47,372 nucleotides of DNA. It comes from Loigolactobacillus backii (GTDB lineage Bacteria > Bacillota > Bacilli > Lactobacillales > Lactobacillaceae). The translations under genes and the position numbers were made by a program. Shown in pieces: positions 16,529-24,793 of this stretch (within the stretch, counting starts at the first letter, position 1; each line of letters begins with the position of its first letter). Under the pieces are notes generated by a model that had not been told where the DNA came from, did not search any database, and saw nothing but the letters and a program-made list of their open reading frames with translations. Location: positions 1 through 47,372 of the forward strand of contig NZ_RHNQ01000010.1 of NCBI RefSeq assembly GCF_003946275.1, read 5' to 3'.

Positions 16529-16571
16529 GAAGTTGTAGGAAAGAAAAAATAATTATACGGAGGTTATCACT

Positions 16572-16793
16572 ATGGCAGAAGAAGTTACAGAACCTAAAAT
16601 TCTAGATAAGAAAATGAATGAAGCATTTGACTGGAGTAAGGATACGATTCCCGTTCGTGATGCAGTTTGGAATTATTTCATGGAAAATAATAACCATGAT
16701 ACTGAAAAGTCATTAACAGAAATGAAACCATACGTTGATGGCCAAGATGATGCTAAAGTTAAAGACTTTGTTGAAAAGAACATAAAGAAATAG
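16572..16793 (+). CDS. Small acidic hypothetical protein (73 aa)
   Basis: Family not recognised. It is soluble, acidic and predicted helical (MAEEVTEPKILDKKMNEAF.. DWSKDTIPVRDAVWNYFMENNN.. DDAKVKDFVEKNIKK), without membrane segments or cysteines. The ATG at 16572 follows CGGAGG; it has its own promoter (16501-16528) and a strong terminator (16809-16859), so it is a genuine monocistronic gene. No function is proposed. Confidence 0.75.
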   Translation: MAEEVTEPKILDKKMNEAFDWSKDTIPVRDAVWNYFMENNNHDTEKSLTEMKPYVDGQDDAKVKDFVEKNIKK

Positions 16794-16808
16794 CTTGAAT
16801 TGACAATG

Positions 16809-16859
16809 AAAAAAGACGTGGTACTAGGATTAAGATTAATTCTGGTACCACGTCTTTTT
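16809..16859 (+). terminator. Terminator of the 73-aa gene
   Basis: AAAAGACGTGGTAC pairs with GTACCACGTCTTTT (16810-16823 with 16845-16858). It may also serve the converging aldo/keto reductase gene. Confidence 0.85.
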
Positions 16860-16957
16860 ATAGTTTTCCATAAGATCTTTCTTTAGTATTTCAACCAAAT
16901 GTTTTTGTGCCTTAAAAAAACAACTTCCTGCGCCTTTTCAAACACTTCCCAATCAAA

Positions 16958-17818
16958 TTAAAATGTTGTTGTATCTGGATCGGCCGCCAAGCCGGCAACC
17001 CCACGTAAGCCGTCAATTTTTTGCATATCGGCGGCAGTGATCTCAAAATCAAACAACTTCGTATTTGCTTCAATTCGTTCGGCGTGAACGGATTTGGGCA
17101 ACGGTAAAAATCCATGTTGTAATGACCACCGTAGAACCAACTGAGCAACACTCTTACCATATTTTTTCGCTAATTCCTTTAATTCGGGGACGGTAAATAT
17201 CTTACCAGTACCAAGCGGACTGTACGCCTCAGATAAAATATGATGTGCATTATTATACGCAACAACCTCAGGTTCAAGATCACTTGGATTTAAGAAAATT
17301 TGGTTGACTTGGGGAACAACCGTCGCTGTCTTCAAGAGTGCATCAATATGCTTAGGTCGAAAATTGGAAACGCCGATTGCGCGTAACTTACCGGCCTTTT
17401 GCGCTTCTTCCATCGCACGCCATGAACCAGCATTATCTGCCTCCCAATTAGCACGGGATGCAATTGGATTTGGCCAGTGAATTAAATATAAATCTAAATA
17501 ATCTAATCCAAGATTCTGTAACGATGTCTCAATGGCAGCCTTAGTTTTATCGTAACCATGGACATCGTTCGTTAATTTAGTCGTTACCCATAAATCTTCG
17601 CGCTTAACACCACTTTCGCGGATACCAGCACCAACGCTCTTCTCGTTACCATAAGCAAAGGCTGTATCAATGTGCCGATAACCGGCCTTAATAGCAGTTT
17701 TAACCGATTGGCGGGCAACATCACCATCTGGCGTCTGCCAAGTACCAAATCCAACAATTGGAATTTGTGTCCCGTTATTTAACGTATAAGTATCCGTTAA
17801 TTTAGTTAATTGTGTCAT
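16958..17818 (-). CDS. Aldo/keto reductase (2,5-diketogluconate reductase-like)
   Basis: A 286-aa NADPH-dependent (beta/alpha)8-barrel oxidoreductase reducing aldehydes or ketones. The catalytic tetrad is visible: Asp/Tyr in HIDTAFAYGNE, Lys in WVTTKL, His in YLIHWPNP. The cofactor segment LPLPKSVHAERIEANTKLF holds the conserved K-S-x-x-x-x-R-I-x-x-N. The ATG at 17818 follows AGGAGG; the upstream TTG at 17824 lies too close to it. It is monocistronic and may share the terminator at 16809-16859. The natural substrate cannot be told. Confidence 0.88.
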   Translation of the reverse strand: MTQLTKLTDTYTLNNGTQIPIVGFGTWQTPDGDVARQSVKTAIKAGYRHIDTAFAYGNEKSVGAGIRESGVKREDLWVTTKLTNDVHGYDKTKAAIETSLQNLGLDYLDLYLIHWPNPIASRANWEADNAGSWRAMEEAQKAGKLRAIGVSNFRPKHIDALLKTATVVPQVNQIFLNPSDLEPEVVAYNNAHHILSEAYSPLGTGKIFTVPELKELAKKYGKSVAQLVLRWSLQHGFLPLPKSVHAERIEANTKLFDFEITAADMQKIDGLRGVAGLAADPDTTTF

Positions 17819-17963
17819 ACTCAACCTCCTATTTTTAGCTCATCCGTAAAGTATTTCAGAAACGGCCAGTAATTTTTATTTCCCCACTAAGCTTCTAAAA
17901 TTACTTAGTTTCCACTTCCATTAAAGTCATTCCAATTCACCTAGTCAAGTCATTTGGTAAAAA

Positions 17964-18518
17964 TTATTGCCAACTATACCAATGAACTTGTCGAGTTACT
18001 CGTTGTAAGACAAAAAAGAATAATGGAACGGTAAAAAACATCAAAATTCCCGTTAAAATATCGGCAGGCATTCCAACTAATGCTTGAACGGAGGCCCGCA
18101 TTGGTGGCAACCCTAGATCAACACTACTTTCAATAAAATAACGAATAAAGCCAGTTACCATTTTGGTCAAGCCAGCGATAATACCGAGACTTACAACCAC
18201 ACCAGAAGTCAATTGATGGTGCATTAATTTAAAAGCAAGCGCAACGACACCAACTAACAAAACCACTTCTAAAACGGTTAGATAAGCGTGGTTGGCGTAC
18301 CCATTCATTAAATCAAAAAGGCCGAGCCCAATTGCACCAGCCAGCATGGCATAACGCCAACCCAAAAATAGTGTTCCAAGTGCCACAAAAGTGAAACCAA
18401 GGTCTACAAACGGATGGCCTACTGGTGATGGCACGTGAAATTGAAACATTGCAAGAATATAATCAATAGCGGCAAACATTGCCGCTTGTGTGACTAAACG
18501 TAAATGATCGTGTTGCAC
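17964..18518 (-). CDS. Membrane protein resembling an ECF-transporter S component
   Basis: A 184-aa protein with about five or six hydrophobic helices (AAMFAAIDYILAMF.. FVALGTLFLGWRYAMLAGAIGLGLFDLMNG.. VLLVGVVALAF.. SLGIIAGLTKMVTGFI.. MPADILTGILMFFTVPLFFFVL). The size, the N-terminal helix and the A-x-x-G-x-x-G-L-x-D-L motif fit vitamin-binding S components of energy-coupling-factor transporters; the substrate is not recognisable. The longest frame starts at TTG 18524, which abuts the SD; GTG at 18518, 6-8 nt after GGGGGAG, is preferred. It is preceded by a ~150-nt leader with a terminator-like hairpin, so expression may be attenuation-controlled. Confidence 0.6.
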   Translation of the reverse strand: MQHDHLRLVTQAAMFAAIDYILAMFQFHVPSPVGHPFVDLGFTFVALGTLFLGWRYAMLAGAIGLGLFDLMNGYANHAYLTVLEVVLLVGVVALAFKLMHHQLTSGVVVSLGIIAGLTKMVTGFIRYFIESSVDLGLPPMRASVQALVGMPADILTGILMFFTVPLFFFVLQRVTRQVHWYSWQ

Positions 18519-18533
18519 GGACAACTCCCCCTT

Positions 18534-18668
18534 TTATAAAAGCAAAACAGATAACCAATTTAAAGTACCTCTAAAAATACTTGGCCAAGTAGTAAGTTCT
18601 TGGCCAGTAATCCCATCAGTTGCAGAACCTAGGAAGCACTTGAAAAAGTGGTTAGATTTTACTCCCAT
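18534..18668 (-). CDS. Possible leader ORF (44 aa) before the ECF-type gene
   Basis: An ATG at 18668 with AAGGAG 6 nt upstream opens a 44-codon frame (MGVKSNHFFK..TTWPSIFRGTLNWLSVLLL) ending 15 nt before the S-component start, with that gene's SD beginning at the stop. It overlaps a hairpin-plus-U-tract (18573-18606). Against translation: the best promoter -10 (TATACT, 18681-18686) places the RNA start at about 18674, cutting off most of the SD. It may therefore be an untranslated aptamer/leader. Not a recognised family. Confidence 0.3.
   Translation of the reverse strand: MGVKSNHFFKCFLGSATDGITGQELTTWPSIFRGTLNWLSVLLL
18573..18606 (-). promoter_or_regulatory. Candidate attenuator hairpin in the ECF-type gene leader
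   Basis: On the minus strand TGGCCAAG (18599-18606) pairs perfectly with CTTGGCCA (18582-18589), followed by AGTATTTTT. It lies between the promoter TTGTTC-16-TATACT (18681-18708) and the gene. The layout of promoter, ~70 nt, terminator hairpin, gene is that of a riboswitch or attenuator, but no known aptamer consensus (preQ1, TPP, THF, FMN) was recognised. Confidence 0.5.
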
Positions 18669-18738
18669 AAGTTACTCCTTAGTATAAACTGCCCCTTTTC
18701 TTGAACAAGTACCAATCAACCGGAAAAAAAGCAGTCCA

Positions 18739-18787
18739 AAAAAGTGTTGCCCAAGGGATCATTAATTCCCTTTGTGACAACACTTTT
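18739..18787 (-). terminator. Terminator of the FAD-linked oxidase gene
   Basis: AAAAGTGTTG pairs with CAACACTTTT, with inner CAAGGGA/TCCCTTTG pairing, followed by a T-rich tract on the minus strand. Confidence 0.8.
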
Positions 18788-18820
18788 GCCGAGCAATAAC
18801 TTATTGTGACATTTTCACGT

Positions 18821-20260
18821 CTAATTTTTTAATTCTAATGGTCGATTAGGTCGATCGGTCTCCCCTTTAACTGGGAAAACCTTATCTGGATTCAAAATGT
18901 GTTTCGGGTCAAAGGCATCCTTAATTCGATCTAATAAGGCAACGCGATCGGCACCATAAAATGCAGCAAAATACGGTTCCCGCGCATAACCAATACCGTG
19001 TTCACCGGACATCTCACCACCAATATTCTTCGCAACTTGATATAATTTTCGAATGACAATATCTACTTTAACCGCAAAATCGGCCGCCGAATAATTATCC
19101 TGACAAATATAAATATGCAAGTTACCATCACCTGCGTGCCCAAAATTAGGCATCCGAACCTGATCGGTCTCTTCTATCTGGTGCACTTGTTCCAAAACGG
19201 CCGCAATTTTACTACGGGGCACAACAATATCAACTTCATCCATTGCTGGCGTAGTCGCCTGAATTGCCGTCAGTAATTGATTTCGTGCTTCCCACACTAG
19301 TGCCGCCTGATCAGCCGTATTCATTAAGACTGGCGCCTTCGCACCAGCGTTTTTGGCAATCTCCAGTGCTCGTTCGTAATCAGCCTGAACGGCGTCTTTA
19401 TTACTACCATCAAACGTCAATAATAAATAGCCGCCTCCGCTATGATCAACAAACTGCTTTTCGGCGTATTTTTCCCAATAACCTATTTCACGGCTACCAA
19501 AGAATTCAATTCCTGTTGGTATAATTCCGGCCTCTAGAAATTTGGGAACAACCTTAATTGCTGTCTCAACTGAATCAAATGGTAATAAAACATCAATCGT
19601 GATTACTGGTCGCGGAATCAAGCGTAAAACAAGCTCGGTTATTACGGCTAAAGTTCCTTCACTACCTACAATAAGGTCCTTTAAATCATATCCCGAACTA
19701 TTCTTTACCGTTTTTCCGCCTAGCTGTAGACTCGTACCATCGGCCAAAATAACTTTTATTCCGCGTACATAATCGCGGGTGGTTCCGTATTTAACTGCTC
19801 GCATCCCACCAGCATTAGTGCTAGCATTGCCGCCAATAGTTGCCCACTTCATTGCTGGGGCCGGCACATAAATAAACCGTTTATCCGCCAAATATTCGTT
19901 AATATCACGAATCCGTAGGCCATTTTGAACCGTTATGGTTAAATTCTCTGGATCGTATTCAAGTACTTGGTTCATTTTTATCATATCAAGTGCAATTCCG
20001 TGTTCAATTGCAACGTTAGCACCCATCAAACCAGTTGCGTTTCCCCGAACTGTTACTGGAATTGTATGCACATTAGCGTACGCCATGATTTTTGCAACCT
20101 CATCATCATTTATTGGTTGCACCGCAACATCAGGCAAACTACGGACAGATTTCATTTGATCGTGATCATAATGAACCGTCGCTGGATAAATGACGCGATC
20201 GGCACCAACAATCTTGGTTAATGCCGCAACGTCTACTTCAGTCACTTTATTATAGGCCAT
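18821..20260 (-). CDS. FAD-linked 2-hydroxyacid dehydrogenase (GlcD / D-lactate dehydrogenase type)
   Basis: A 479-aa VAO/PCMH-family flavoprotein that oxidises D-2-hydroxyacids such as D-lactate or glycolate. The FAD-binding half shows PVTVRGNATGLMGAN, PAPAMKWATIGGNASTNAGG and the GSEGTLAVITELVLRL stretch. The C-terminal cap contains PNFGHAGDGNLHIYI and EMSGEHGIGYAR, typical of GlcD-like enzymes. It probably passes electrons to quinone or another acceptor. The ATG at 20260 follows AAAGGAGA. A near-perfect cre site at the transcription start indicates carbon catabolite repression. No GlcE/GlcF partner is adjacent, so it probably works alone. Confidence 0.88.
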   Translation of the reverse strand: MAYNKVTEVDVAALTKIVGADRVIYPATVHYDHDQMKSVRSLPDVAVQPINDDEVAKIMAYANVHTIPVTVRGNATGLMGANVAIEHGIALDMIKMNQVLEYDPENLTITVQNGLRIRDINEYLADKRFIYVPAPAMKWATIGGNASTNAGGMRAVKYGTTRDYVRGIKVILADGTSLQLGGKTVKNSSGYDLKDLIVGSEGTLAVITELVLRLIPRPVITIDVLLPFDSVETAIKVVPKFLEAGIIPTGIEFFGSREIGYWEKYAEKQFVDHSGGGYLLLTFDGSNKDAVQADYERALEIAKNAGAKAPVLMNTADQAALVWEARNQLLTAIQATTPAMDEVDIVVPRSKIAAVLEQVHQIEETDQVRMPNFGHAGDGNLHIYICQDNYSAADFAVKVDIVIRKLYQVAKNIGGEMSGEHGIGYAREPYFAAFYGADRVALLDRIKDAFDPKHILNPDKVFPVKGETDRPNRPLELKN

Positions 20261-20277
20261 GATTATGTCTCCTTTTT

Positions 20278-20302
20278 TGTATTCGCTTACATTAGCATTC
20301 TA
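20278..20302 (-). promoter_or_regulatory. Extended -10 promoter and cre site of the FAD-linked oxidase
   Basis: TGTAAGCGAATACA (minus strand, 20278-20291) matches the cre consensus at 13 of 14 positions. It overlaps the expected transcription start downstream of an extended -10, TGCTAGAAT (-10 at 20297-20302). CcpA would block initiation or early elongation (inference). Confidence 0.6.
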
Positions 20303-20387
20303 GCATGACTTTTCAAAATTACCTACTAATTTTACTTGCACGCTATTTTTATTCAAAGCAACGATCAATCAGATAAAAATTTCGCAT

Positions 20388-20424
20388 AAAAAAGCTGAAG
20401 TTAAAGTGTTACTTTAACTTCAGC
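20388..20424 (-). terminator. Terminator of pyrD
   Basis: A perfect 14-bp stem GCTGAAGTTAAAGT / ACTTTAACTTCAGC (20394-20407, 20411-20424) followed by TTTTTTATG on the minus strand. Confidence 0.9.
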
Positions 20425-20435
20425 CGCAATTATTA

Positions 20436-21374
20436 TTATAAAGTTTTTAATTTACCTCGAAAATCAGCAATGCTGTCGTATCCTTTTGCCGCCATAATTC
20501 GCGTTAATTCCTGGCTTAAGCGGTTGAAAATTTTTGGCCCTTCAAAACCAAGTTGGGTCCCAACTTGAACCATACTGGCACCGCACAAGATATGTTCAAA
20601 AATGTCCATCCCATTCTGCACGCCACCAGTCCCGATGATCGCTATCCCAGGATTCAAGCGCTGAGCCAAAGCCCGAACGTTGGCCAAAGCAGTTGGCTTG
20701 ATGTATGCACCACCGATTCCACCAAAACCGCCTTTCGGCTTAATTAAAACGGTTTCCGACTCTGGATCGATCATCAACCCATTACCAACGCTATTAATCG
20801 AATTAACAAAAGCAAGTGGATATTGATTTAAGATCGCCGTGATTTGATCAAAGTGCATCAAGTCAAAGTAAGGTGGTAACTTAACACCTAATGGCTTTTT
20901 AAAGAAGGCAAAAACCGCCGTCAAATAGCGCTCTACTGCATCAAAGTCATAGCCTACTTGGGGCTTGCCCGGTACATTGGGACAAGAAAGGTTTAATTCC
21001 GTTAACCCAGCAAACGCAGACTCTTGAATCTGCTTTAACATACTCAAGTCATCTTCAAGCGTGGTACCAGCGATTGACATAAAATTCGTTTGCTGGGGAT
21101 GGCTCTTCTGCTCTTCCAACAAAAAGTTCAAGTAGTAGTCAAAGCCGTGATTCGGTAGCCCCATTGAATTAATACAGCCATATTGGAGGCCACGCATCCG
21201 AGGTTCTGGATTACCATCACGGGGTTGTGGCGTTGCACTCTTCGTAACTAGCGAGCCAGCTCGTGAATCCCGCAAACCAGCCAAATCAGTCACCGTTGCG
21301 CACCGAATTCCCGCTGCGTTCATCATGCAATTATCAAATTTGTACCCTGCTAAAGTTGTTTTTAAAGTTGTCAT
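20436..21374 (-). CDS. pyrD: Dihydroorotate dehydrogenase, class 1A (fumarate-dependent)
   Basis: A 312-aa FMN enzyme oxidising dihydroorotate to orotate with fumarate as acceptor, in pyrimidine synthesis. The class 1A pattern is visible: [54 protein letters not shown] (the loop with the catalytic Cys), [12 protein letters not shown], and the FMN-phosphate segment [12 protein letters not shown]. It is cytosolic and independent of PyrK. The ATG at 21374 has GGGAG at a slightly long distance. It stands alone, outside a pyr operon; no PyrR-binding leader was recognised. Confidence 0.93.
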   Translation of the reverse strand: MTTLKTTLAGYKFDNCMMNAAGIRCATVTDLAGLRDSRAGSLVTKSATPQPRDGNPEPRMRGLQYGCINSMGLPNHGFDYYLNFLLEEQKSHPQQTNFMSIAGTTLEDDLSMLKQIQESAFAGLTELNLSCPNVPGKPQVGYDFDAVERYLTAVFAFFKKPLGVKLPPYFDLMHFDQITAILNQYPLAFVNSINSVGNGLMIDPESETVLIKPKGGFGGIGGAYIKPTALANVRALAQRLNPGIAIIGTGGVQNGMDIFEHILCGASMVQVGTQLGFEGPKIFNRLSQELTRIMAAKGYDSIADFRGKLKTL

Positions 21375-21520
21375 TAAAAAGTTCAGCTCCCTGTCTGATC
21401 TTATTTTTAGTTCACGTTACTTTAACGTATTTTAGGTTGTTCGTCAACTCACAAGCTCAATTAATTCCGTCTCGGATAATCAAAATCAGCAGTATGACGC
21501 GTTAATCAGAGTCCTAAAAT

Positions 21521-22171
21521 TTATTCTGGTGCTAGGCCTTTTTCTAAAAAATGAATGACTTGTGGTGCTTCCTCGTCTGGAGAATTAACCTGCTTTGGAA
21601 AAGTTATTTGTTTAACTAAATAACCACCGATGCTTGAAATTGTATATTGAAAAATCAATTTAATTGGCCAATCCACAATTAAATTTTTTTGCTGCAGTGC
21701 TTTAACACTATGTGCATATTGATTGGTTAAGACCGCCTGCATTGCACTAACAATTTGATTACGAATCGAAGTATTATAGATAGCCTCTCCAACAAGGATC
21801 TTAATGGTGGCCAAATTATCATTAACAAAAGCAAGCCGATTAGTAACAACGTCCGAAATAAAGGCGTGCAAAGTTGTGTATTCTTTAGCCAACGTTGTTT
21901 CCGAAAATTCAGCAACCGTTTCGGCTAGTACAGTACTGGTCAGCGGTGATAAAACTGCACTTAATAGTGCATCCTTAGTCTTAAACCGTTTATAAACGGT
22001 GCCTTCCGCAACTCCGGCAGCCTGAGCTATGTCGGCGGTACTCGTATCATGGAATCCCTTTGCGGCAAATAGCTTTAAACTAGCCTGTAGAATATCTTTC
22101 TGTTTCTTCGGTAAGGTTGGATCATTATTTAAATTTTGTTGGTATAGCGCGAATGTTTTTGAAATTGCCAA
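21521..22171 (-). CDS. TetR-family repressor of the adjacent ABC exporter
   Basis: A 216-aa regulator. The N-terminal helix-turn-helix reads ILQASLKLFAAKGFHDTSTADIAQAAGVAEGTVYKRFKTKDAL, the canonical TetR DNA-binding domain; the C-terminal ~150 residues are the ligand/dimerisation domain. The start is TTG at 22171 with AAGGGAG 8 nt upstream. It is divergent from the ABC transporter at 22347. Two identical-pattern inverted repeats (AGTGA-N8-TCACT) flank the two start regions and are its likely operators, so it probably represses both itself and the exporter until a toxic substrate binds. Confidence 0.9.
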   Translation of the reverse strand: MAISKTFALYQQNLNNDPTLPKKQKDILQASLKLFAAKGFHDTSTADIAQAAGVAEGTVYKRFKTKDALLSAVLSPLTSTVLAETVAEFSETTLAKEYTTLHAFISDVVTNRLAFVNDNLATIKILVGEAIYNTSIRNQIVSAMQAVLTNQYAHSVKALQQKNLIVDWPIKLIFQYTISSIGGYLVKQITFPKQVNSPDEEAPQVIHFLEKGLAPE

Positions 22172-22190
22172 GATGTAAACTCCCTTCTAA

Positions 22191-22208
22191 AGTGAGTCGT
22201 TATTCACT
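22191..22208. promoter_or_regulatory. TetR operator copy 1 (tetR side)
   Basis: AGTGA-N8-TCACT, 18 bp, between the tetR -10 and its SD. The tetR promoter TTGACA (22236-22241)-17-TAACTT (22213-22218) lies immediately upstream on the minus strand. Confidence 0.7.
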
Positions 22209-22254
22209 AACAAAGTTAGCGTAATTTTAGAAACTTGTCAATTTCAAAAAACAA

Positions 22255-22283
22255 TTGACAACTGTATGAAAATGAGCAAGAAT
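22255..22283 (+). promoter_or_regulatory. Promoter of the ABC exporter operon
   Basis: TTGACA (22255-22260), 17 nt, AAGAAT (22278-22283), placing transcription start near 22290, just before operator copy 2. Confidence 0.6.
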
Positions 22284-22296
22284 GACTTTATGAGTG

Positions 22297-22314
22297 AGTG
22301 AGTAGTTCCTCACT
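22297..22314. promoter_or_regulatory. TetR operator copy 2 (ABC side)
   Basis: AGTGA-N8-TCACT with the same arms and spacing as copy 1, preceded by an additional GTGA direct repeat (TGAGTGAGTGAG from 22291). It lies immediately downstream of the ABC promoter. Confidence 0.7.
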
Positions 22315-22346
22315 AAACAAAATTATCTAAAAAAGAAGGCCTTGTT

Positions 22347-23099
22347 ATGTCATCTACTGCAGAACCAATAATAGTTAAGCAAGTAGCCAAAAGTTATACC
22401 AGTGGTCAACCTGTTTTGAAGAACATCAGCTTAACCCTCCACCCCGGAGAAATTCTAGGCCTAATTGGGCCATCTGGTGCTGGAAAAACAACTTTGATTA
22501 AAGCTATTTTAGGTATGGAAGCTATCGATCGCGGGGAAATTAAAATTTTTGGAACAACCATGCCGAACCGAAAGATTATGGCCCGAATTGGTTACATGGC
22601 ACAAAGTGATGCTCTTTATGAAGAGCTAACTGCACGGGAAAATTTACAATTCTTTGGTCAACTAATGGCAGTTCCTAAAAACCAACTGGAACAGGCAATC
22701 CAACACGCCTCGGCAGTTGTTAATTTGGATCACGTTTTGGATCGCCGAGTTAGTGCATACTCCGGCGGGATGAAACGGCGCCTATCCGTCGCAATAGCGC
22801 TCATTCAGTCACCTGATCTCTTAATTCTGGACGAGCCAACAGTGGGAATTGATCCCGAACTTAGAGAACAAATCTGGCAGGAACTGGAAGCTCAAAAGAA
22901 GGCCGCTAAATCAATTATCATTACAACCCACGTTATGGCAGACGCGGAGCAGTGTGATTATTTAATGCTCATTAGGAACGGTTTGGCCATTACTCAAGGA
23001 ACGCCAGCAGCGCTCAAAAGGCAGTTTGACGTCACAACAATTGATGATGTTTTTCTAAAGGCAGGGAGGCTTCAAGATGCGAATAATCGCGTTGGTTAA
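22347..23099 (+). CDS. ABC transporter ATP-binding protein (drug-export type)
   Basis: A 250-aa nucleotide-binding subunit. Walker A is GPSGAGKTT, the signature YSGGMKRRLSVA, Walker B LLILDEPTVGIDP, and the H-loop ITTHVM. It powers the ABC-2 permease encoded next. The ATG at 22347 follows AGAAGG. The end overlaps the permease start by 23 nt, so translation is coupled. Control is by the divergent TetR. Confidence 0.92.
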   Translation: MSSTAEPIIVKQVAKSYTSGQPVLKNISLTLHPGEILGLIGPSGAGKTTLIKAILGMEAIDRGEIKIFGTTMPNRKIMARIGYMAQSDALYEELTARENLQFFGQLMAVPKNQLEQAIQHASAVVNLDHVLDRRVSAYSGGMKRRLSVAIALIQSPDLLILDEPTVGIDPELREQIWQELEAQKKAAKSIIITTHVMADAEQCDYLMLIRNGLAITQGTPAALKRQFDVTTIDDVFLKAGRLQDANNRVG

Positions 23100-24216
23100 T
23101 CGAATTTTAAAACAAATGCGCCGCTCACCACGGACAATTATATTAATGTTTGTTGCTCCCCTATTTATCCTCACCCTAATGTACTTGCTACTGAGCACAA
23201 ACAATACAGTTAAAACGCGTGTCGGTATTTATCAAGTTAACGACACAATTGTGACTAACCTTAAAAGTAATAAATTAACGCTCAAATCATTCAATAACAA
23301 AAATAAGTTGCAGGCCAAAATGAAACAACATGATCTAGATGCCTTTATCACCGTTTCAGGCAAGAAGATCGACGTCACTTACCAAAACAGTGATCTCAGC
23401 AAAACCGCCTACGTCAAAAACACGCTACGGGCTGGTTTAATGAAAATGAACACCAAGGCGTTAATTAATGTGACCAAGGCCCAGCGTGACGTTATTACGC
23501 GACAACAACAGGCCTTACTAGTGCTCACCAAGCAGCAGCCACCAGCACAAAAAGTACCAAGTAAACCAACCAACTATCAGATTAGTAATCACTATCTGTA
23601 TTCGAATGGCAGTGCAACCTTCTTTGATCAAGCACTTCCGGCACTCATTGCCTTCTTTGTCTTTTTCTTTGTTTTCTTGATTTCCGGCATTTCATTATTA
23701 AGCGAACGAACTTCAGGTACTTTGAGTCGCTTGCTAGCAACACCAATTAAGCGGAATGAGATTATTTACGGTTATTTATGCGGCTACGGTATTTTCGCCG
23801 TTATCCAAACTTTTATTATTGTCTTTTTCACCGTTTATATTCTAAAAATACAACTAGTTGGCAGTATTTGGTTAGTCCTATTAACCAATATTTTGGTCGC
23901 GTTAATCGCGTTAGCAATGGGAATCTTTGCCTCAACCTTTGCTCAGAATGAGTTTCAAATGATGCAGTTCATTCCACTTTTAGTCATTCCGCAAGTCTTC
24001 TTTTCCGGATTAATTCCAATTGACGGCATGGCCCACTGGCTCCAAGCCATTGCACATATTATGCCCCTTTACTACGCTGGCACTAGCCTTCAAAACGTCA
24101 TTACAAAGGGCTACACATTCAGTGACATTGGTTTGAACCTGCTAATTTTGCTGGGCTTCGCAATTCTCTTCATCTGGCTTAATATTCGGGGTATGCGTCG
24201 TTTCCGTAAGGTCTAA
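23077..24216 (+). CDS. ABC-2 type permease of the TetR-controlled exporter
   Basis: A 379-aa membrane subunit. One N-terminal helix (TIILMFVAPLFILTLMYLLL) is followed by a ~170-residue extracytoplasmic region (about residues 40-185, Lys/Gln-rich with little hydrophobic sequence), then five helices (LIAFFVFFFVFLISGISLL to LNLLILLGFAILFIWL). This is the architecture of ABC-2/DrrB- or YhgE-like exporters of drugs, lipids or peptides. The ATG at 23077 follows GGGAGG inside the ATPase gene. The substrate is not deducible. Confidence 0.88.
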   Translation: MRIIALVNRILKQMRRSPRTIILMFVAPLFILTLMYLLLSTNNTVKTRVGIYQVNDTIVTNLKSNKLTLKSFNNKNKLQAKMKQHDLDAFITVSGKKIDVTYQNSDLSKTAYVKNTLRAGLMKMNTKALINVTKAQRDVITRQQQALLVLTKQQPPAQKVPSKPTNYQISNHYLYSNGSATFFDQALPALIAFFVFFFVFLISGISLLSERTSGTLSRLLATPIKRNEIIYGYLCGYGIFAVIQTFIIVFFTVYILKIQLVGSIWLVLLTNILVALIALAMGIFASTFAQNEFQMMQFIPLLVIPQVFFSGLIPIDGMAHWLQAIAHIMPLYYAGTSLQNVITKGYTFSDIGLNLLILLGFAILFIWLNIRGMRRFRKV

Positions 24217-24281
24217 CCGCTAAAATTGAACCCAATGATTAAAGCATGCTATCATAAAAGTAAGCGGAAGGAGGCCCACGA

Positions 24282-24671
24282 ATGCTAAATTTATTAACTG
24301 ACGAGCAGTACACGCTCGCCGAAGAAATTATTTTTGATCGTGTCAGTATTGAATATCGCCGGCAGTTAACCGAGAAAGGTCAGTTTTTTCTTGCTGAAAG
24401 CAGCGATGAAACCCAACCCGATTCGCAGCTATTCACTGATATTACCGAGGAAATCCTGCGTAAATGTTTTAAAAAGGATGATGATGCGGCAATCGAACCA
24501 GATTACCACGATGAACAACTTCAAATTCACCACTTAATCAGCCACTTTTTGAACAGTTTCACTAACCATTTAGTTCAAGTTGACCAAGAAAACAACGCAA
24601 CCAGTTACTACACCAATGATTTCACGGTTAGAACAGTCGCCGCCTACGATCGTAAATATCATCTAAATTAA
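24282..24671 (+). CDS. Hypothetical soluble protein (129 aa)
   Basis: Family not recognised. The protein is acidic and soluble with no cysteines, predicted mostly helical: LTDEQYTLAEEIIFDRVSIE, RRQLTEKGQFFLAES, EILRKCFKKDDDAA, IHHLISHFLNSFTNHLVQV. The ATG at 24282 follows AAGGAGG. It lies 65 nt after the ABC permease without a terminator between, so read-through from that operon is possible. A large terminator follows. Confidence 0.7.
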   Translation: MLNLLTDEQYTLAEEIIFDRVSIEYRRQLTEKGQFFLAESSDETQPDSQLFTDITEEILRKCFKKDDDAAIEPDYHDEQLQIHHLISHFLNSFTNHLVQVDQENNATSYYTNDFTVRTVAAYDRKYHLN

Positions 24672-24677
24672 AAAATA

Positions 24678-24739
24678 ACAACTTAAATTGGCCCTAAATT
24701 CAGTCGGATTAACTGAATTTAGGGCCAATTTTAAGTTGT
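24678..24739. terminator. Very long bidirectional terminator
   Basis: ACAACTTAAATTGGCCCTAA and its complement form a ~26-bp stem (24678-24703 with 24713-24739, one bulged base). A/T tracts lie on both sides, serving the hypothetical gene and the converging aminotransferase. Confidence 0.9.
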
Positions 24740-24793
24740 ATTTTAAAGTGCACTCAACTTTTGTGTGATGTGCCAACCTACAACCCACTTTTA

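Noticed and set aside
16912-17160. 82-aa frame overlapping the aldo/keto reductase
   Set aside because: Out-of-frame overlap with a well-conserved C-terminus; no SD.
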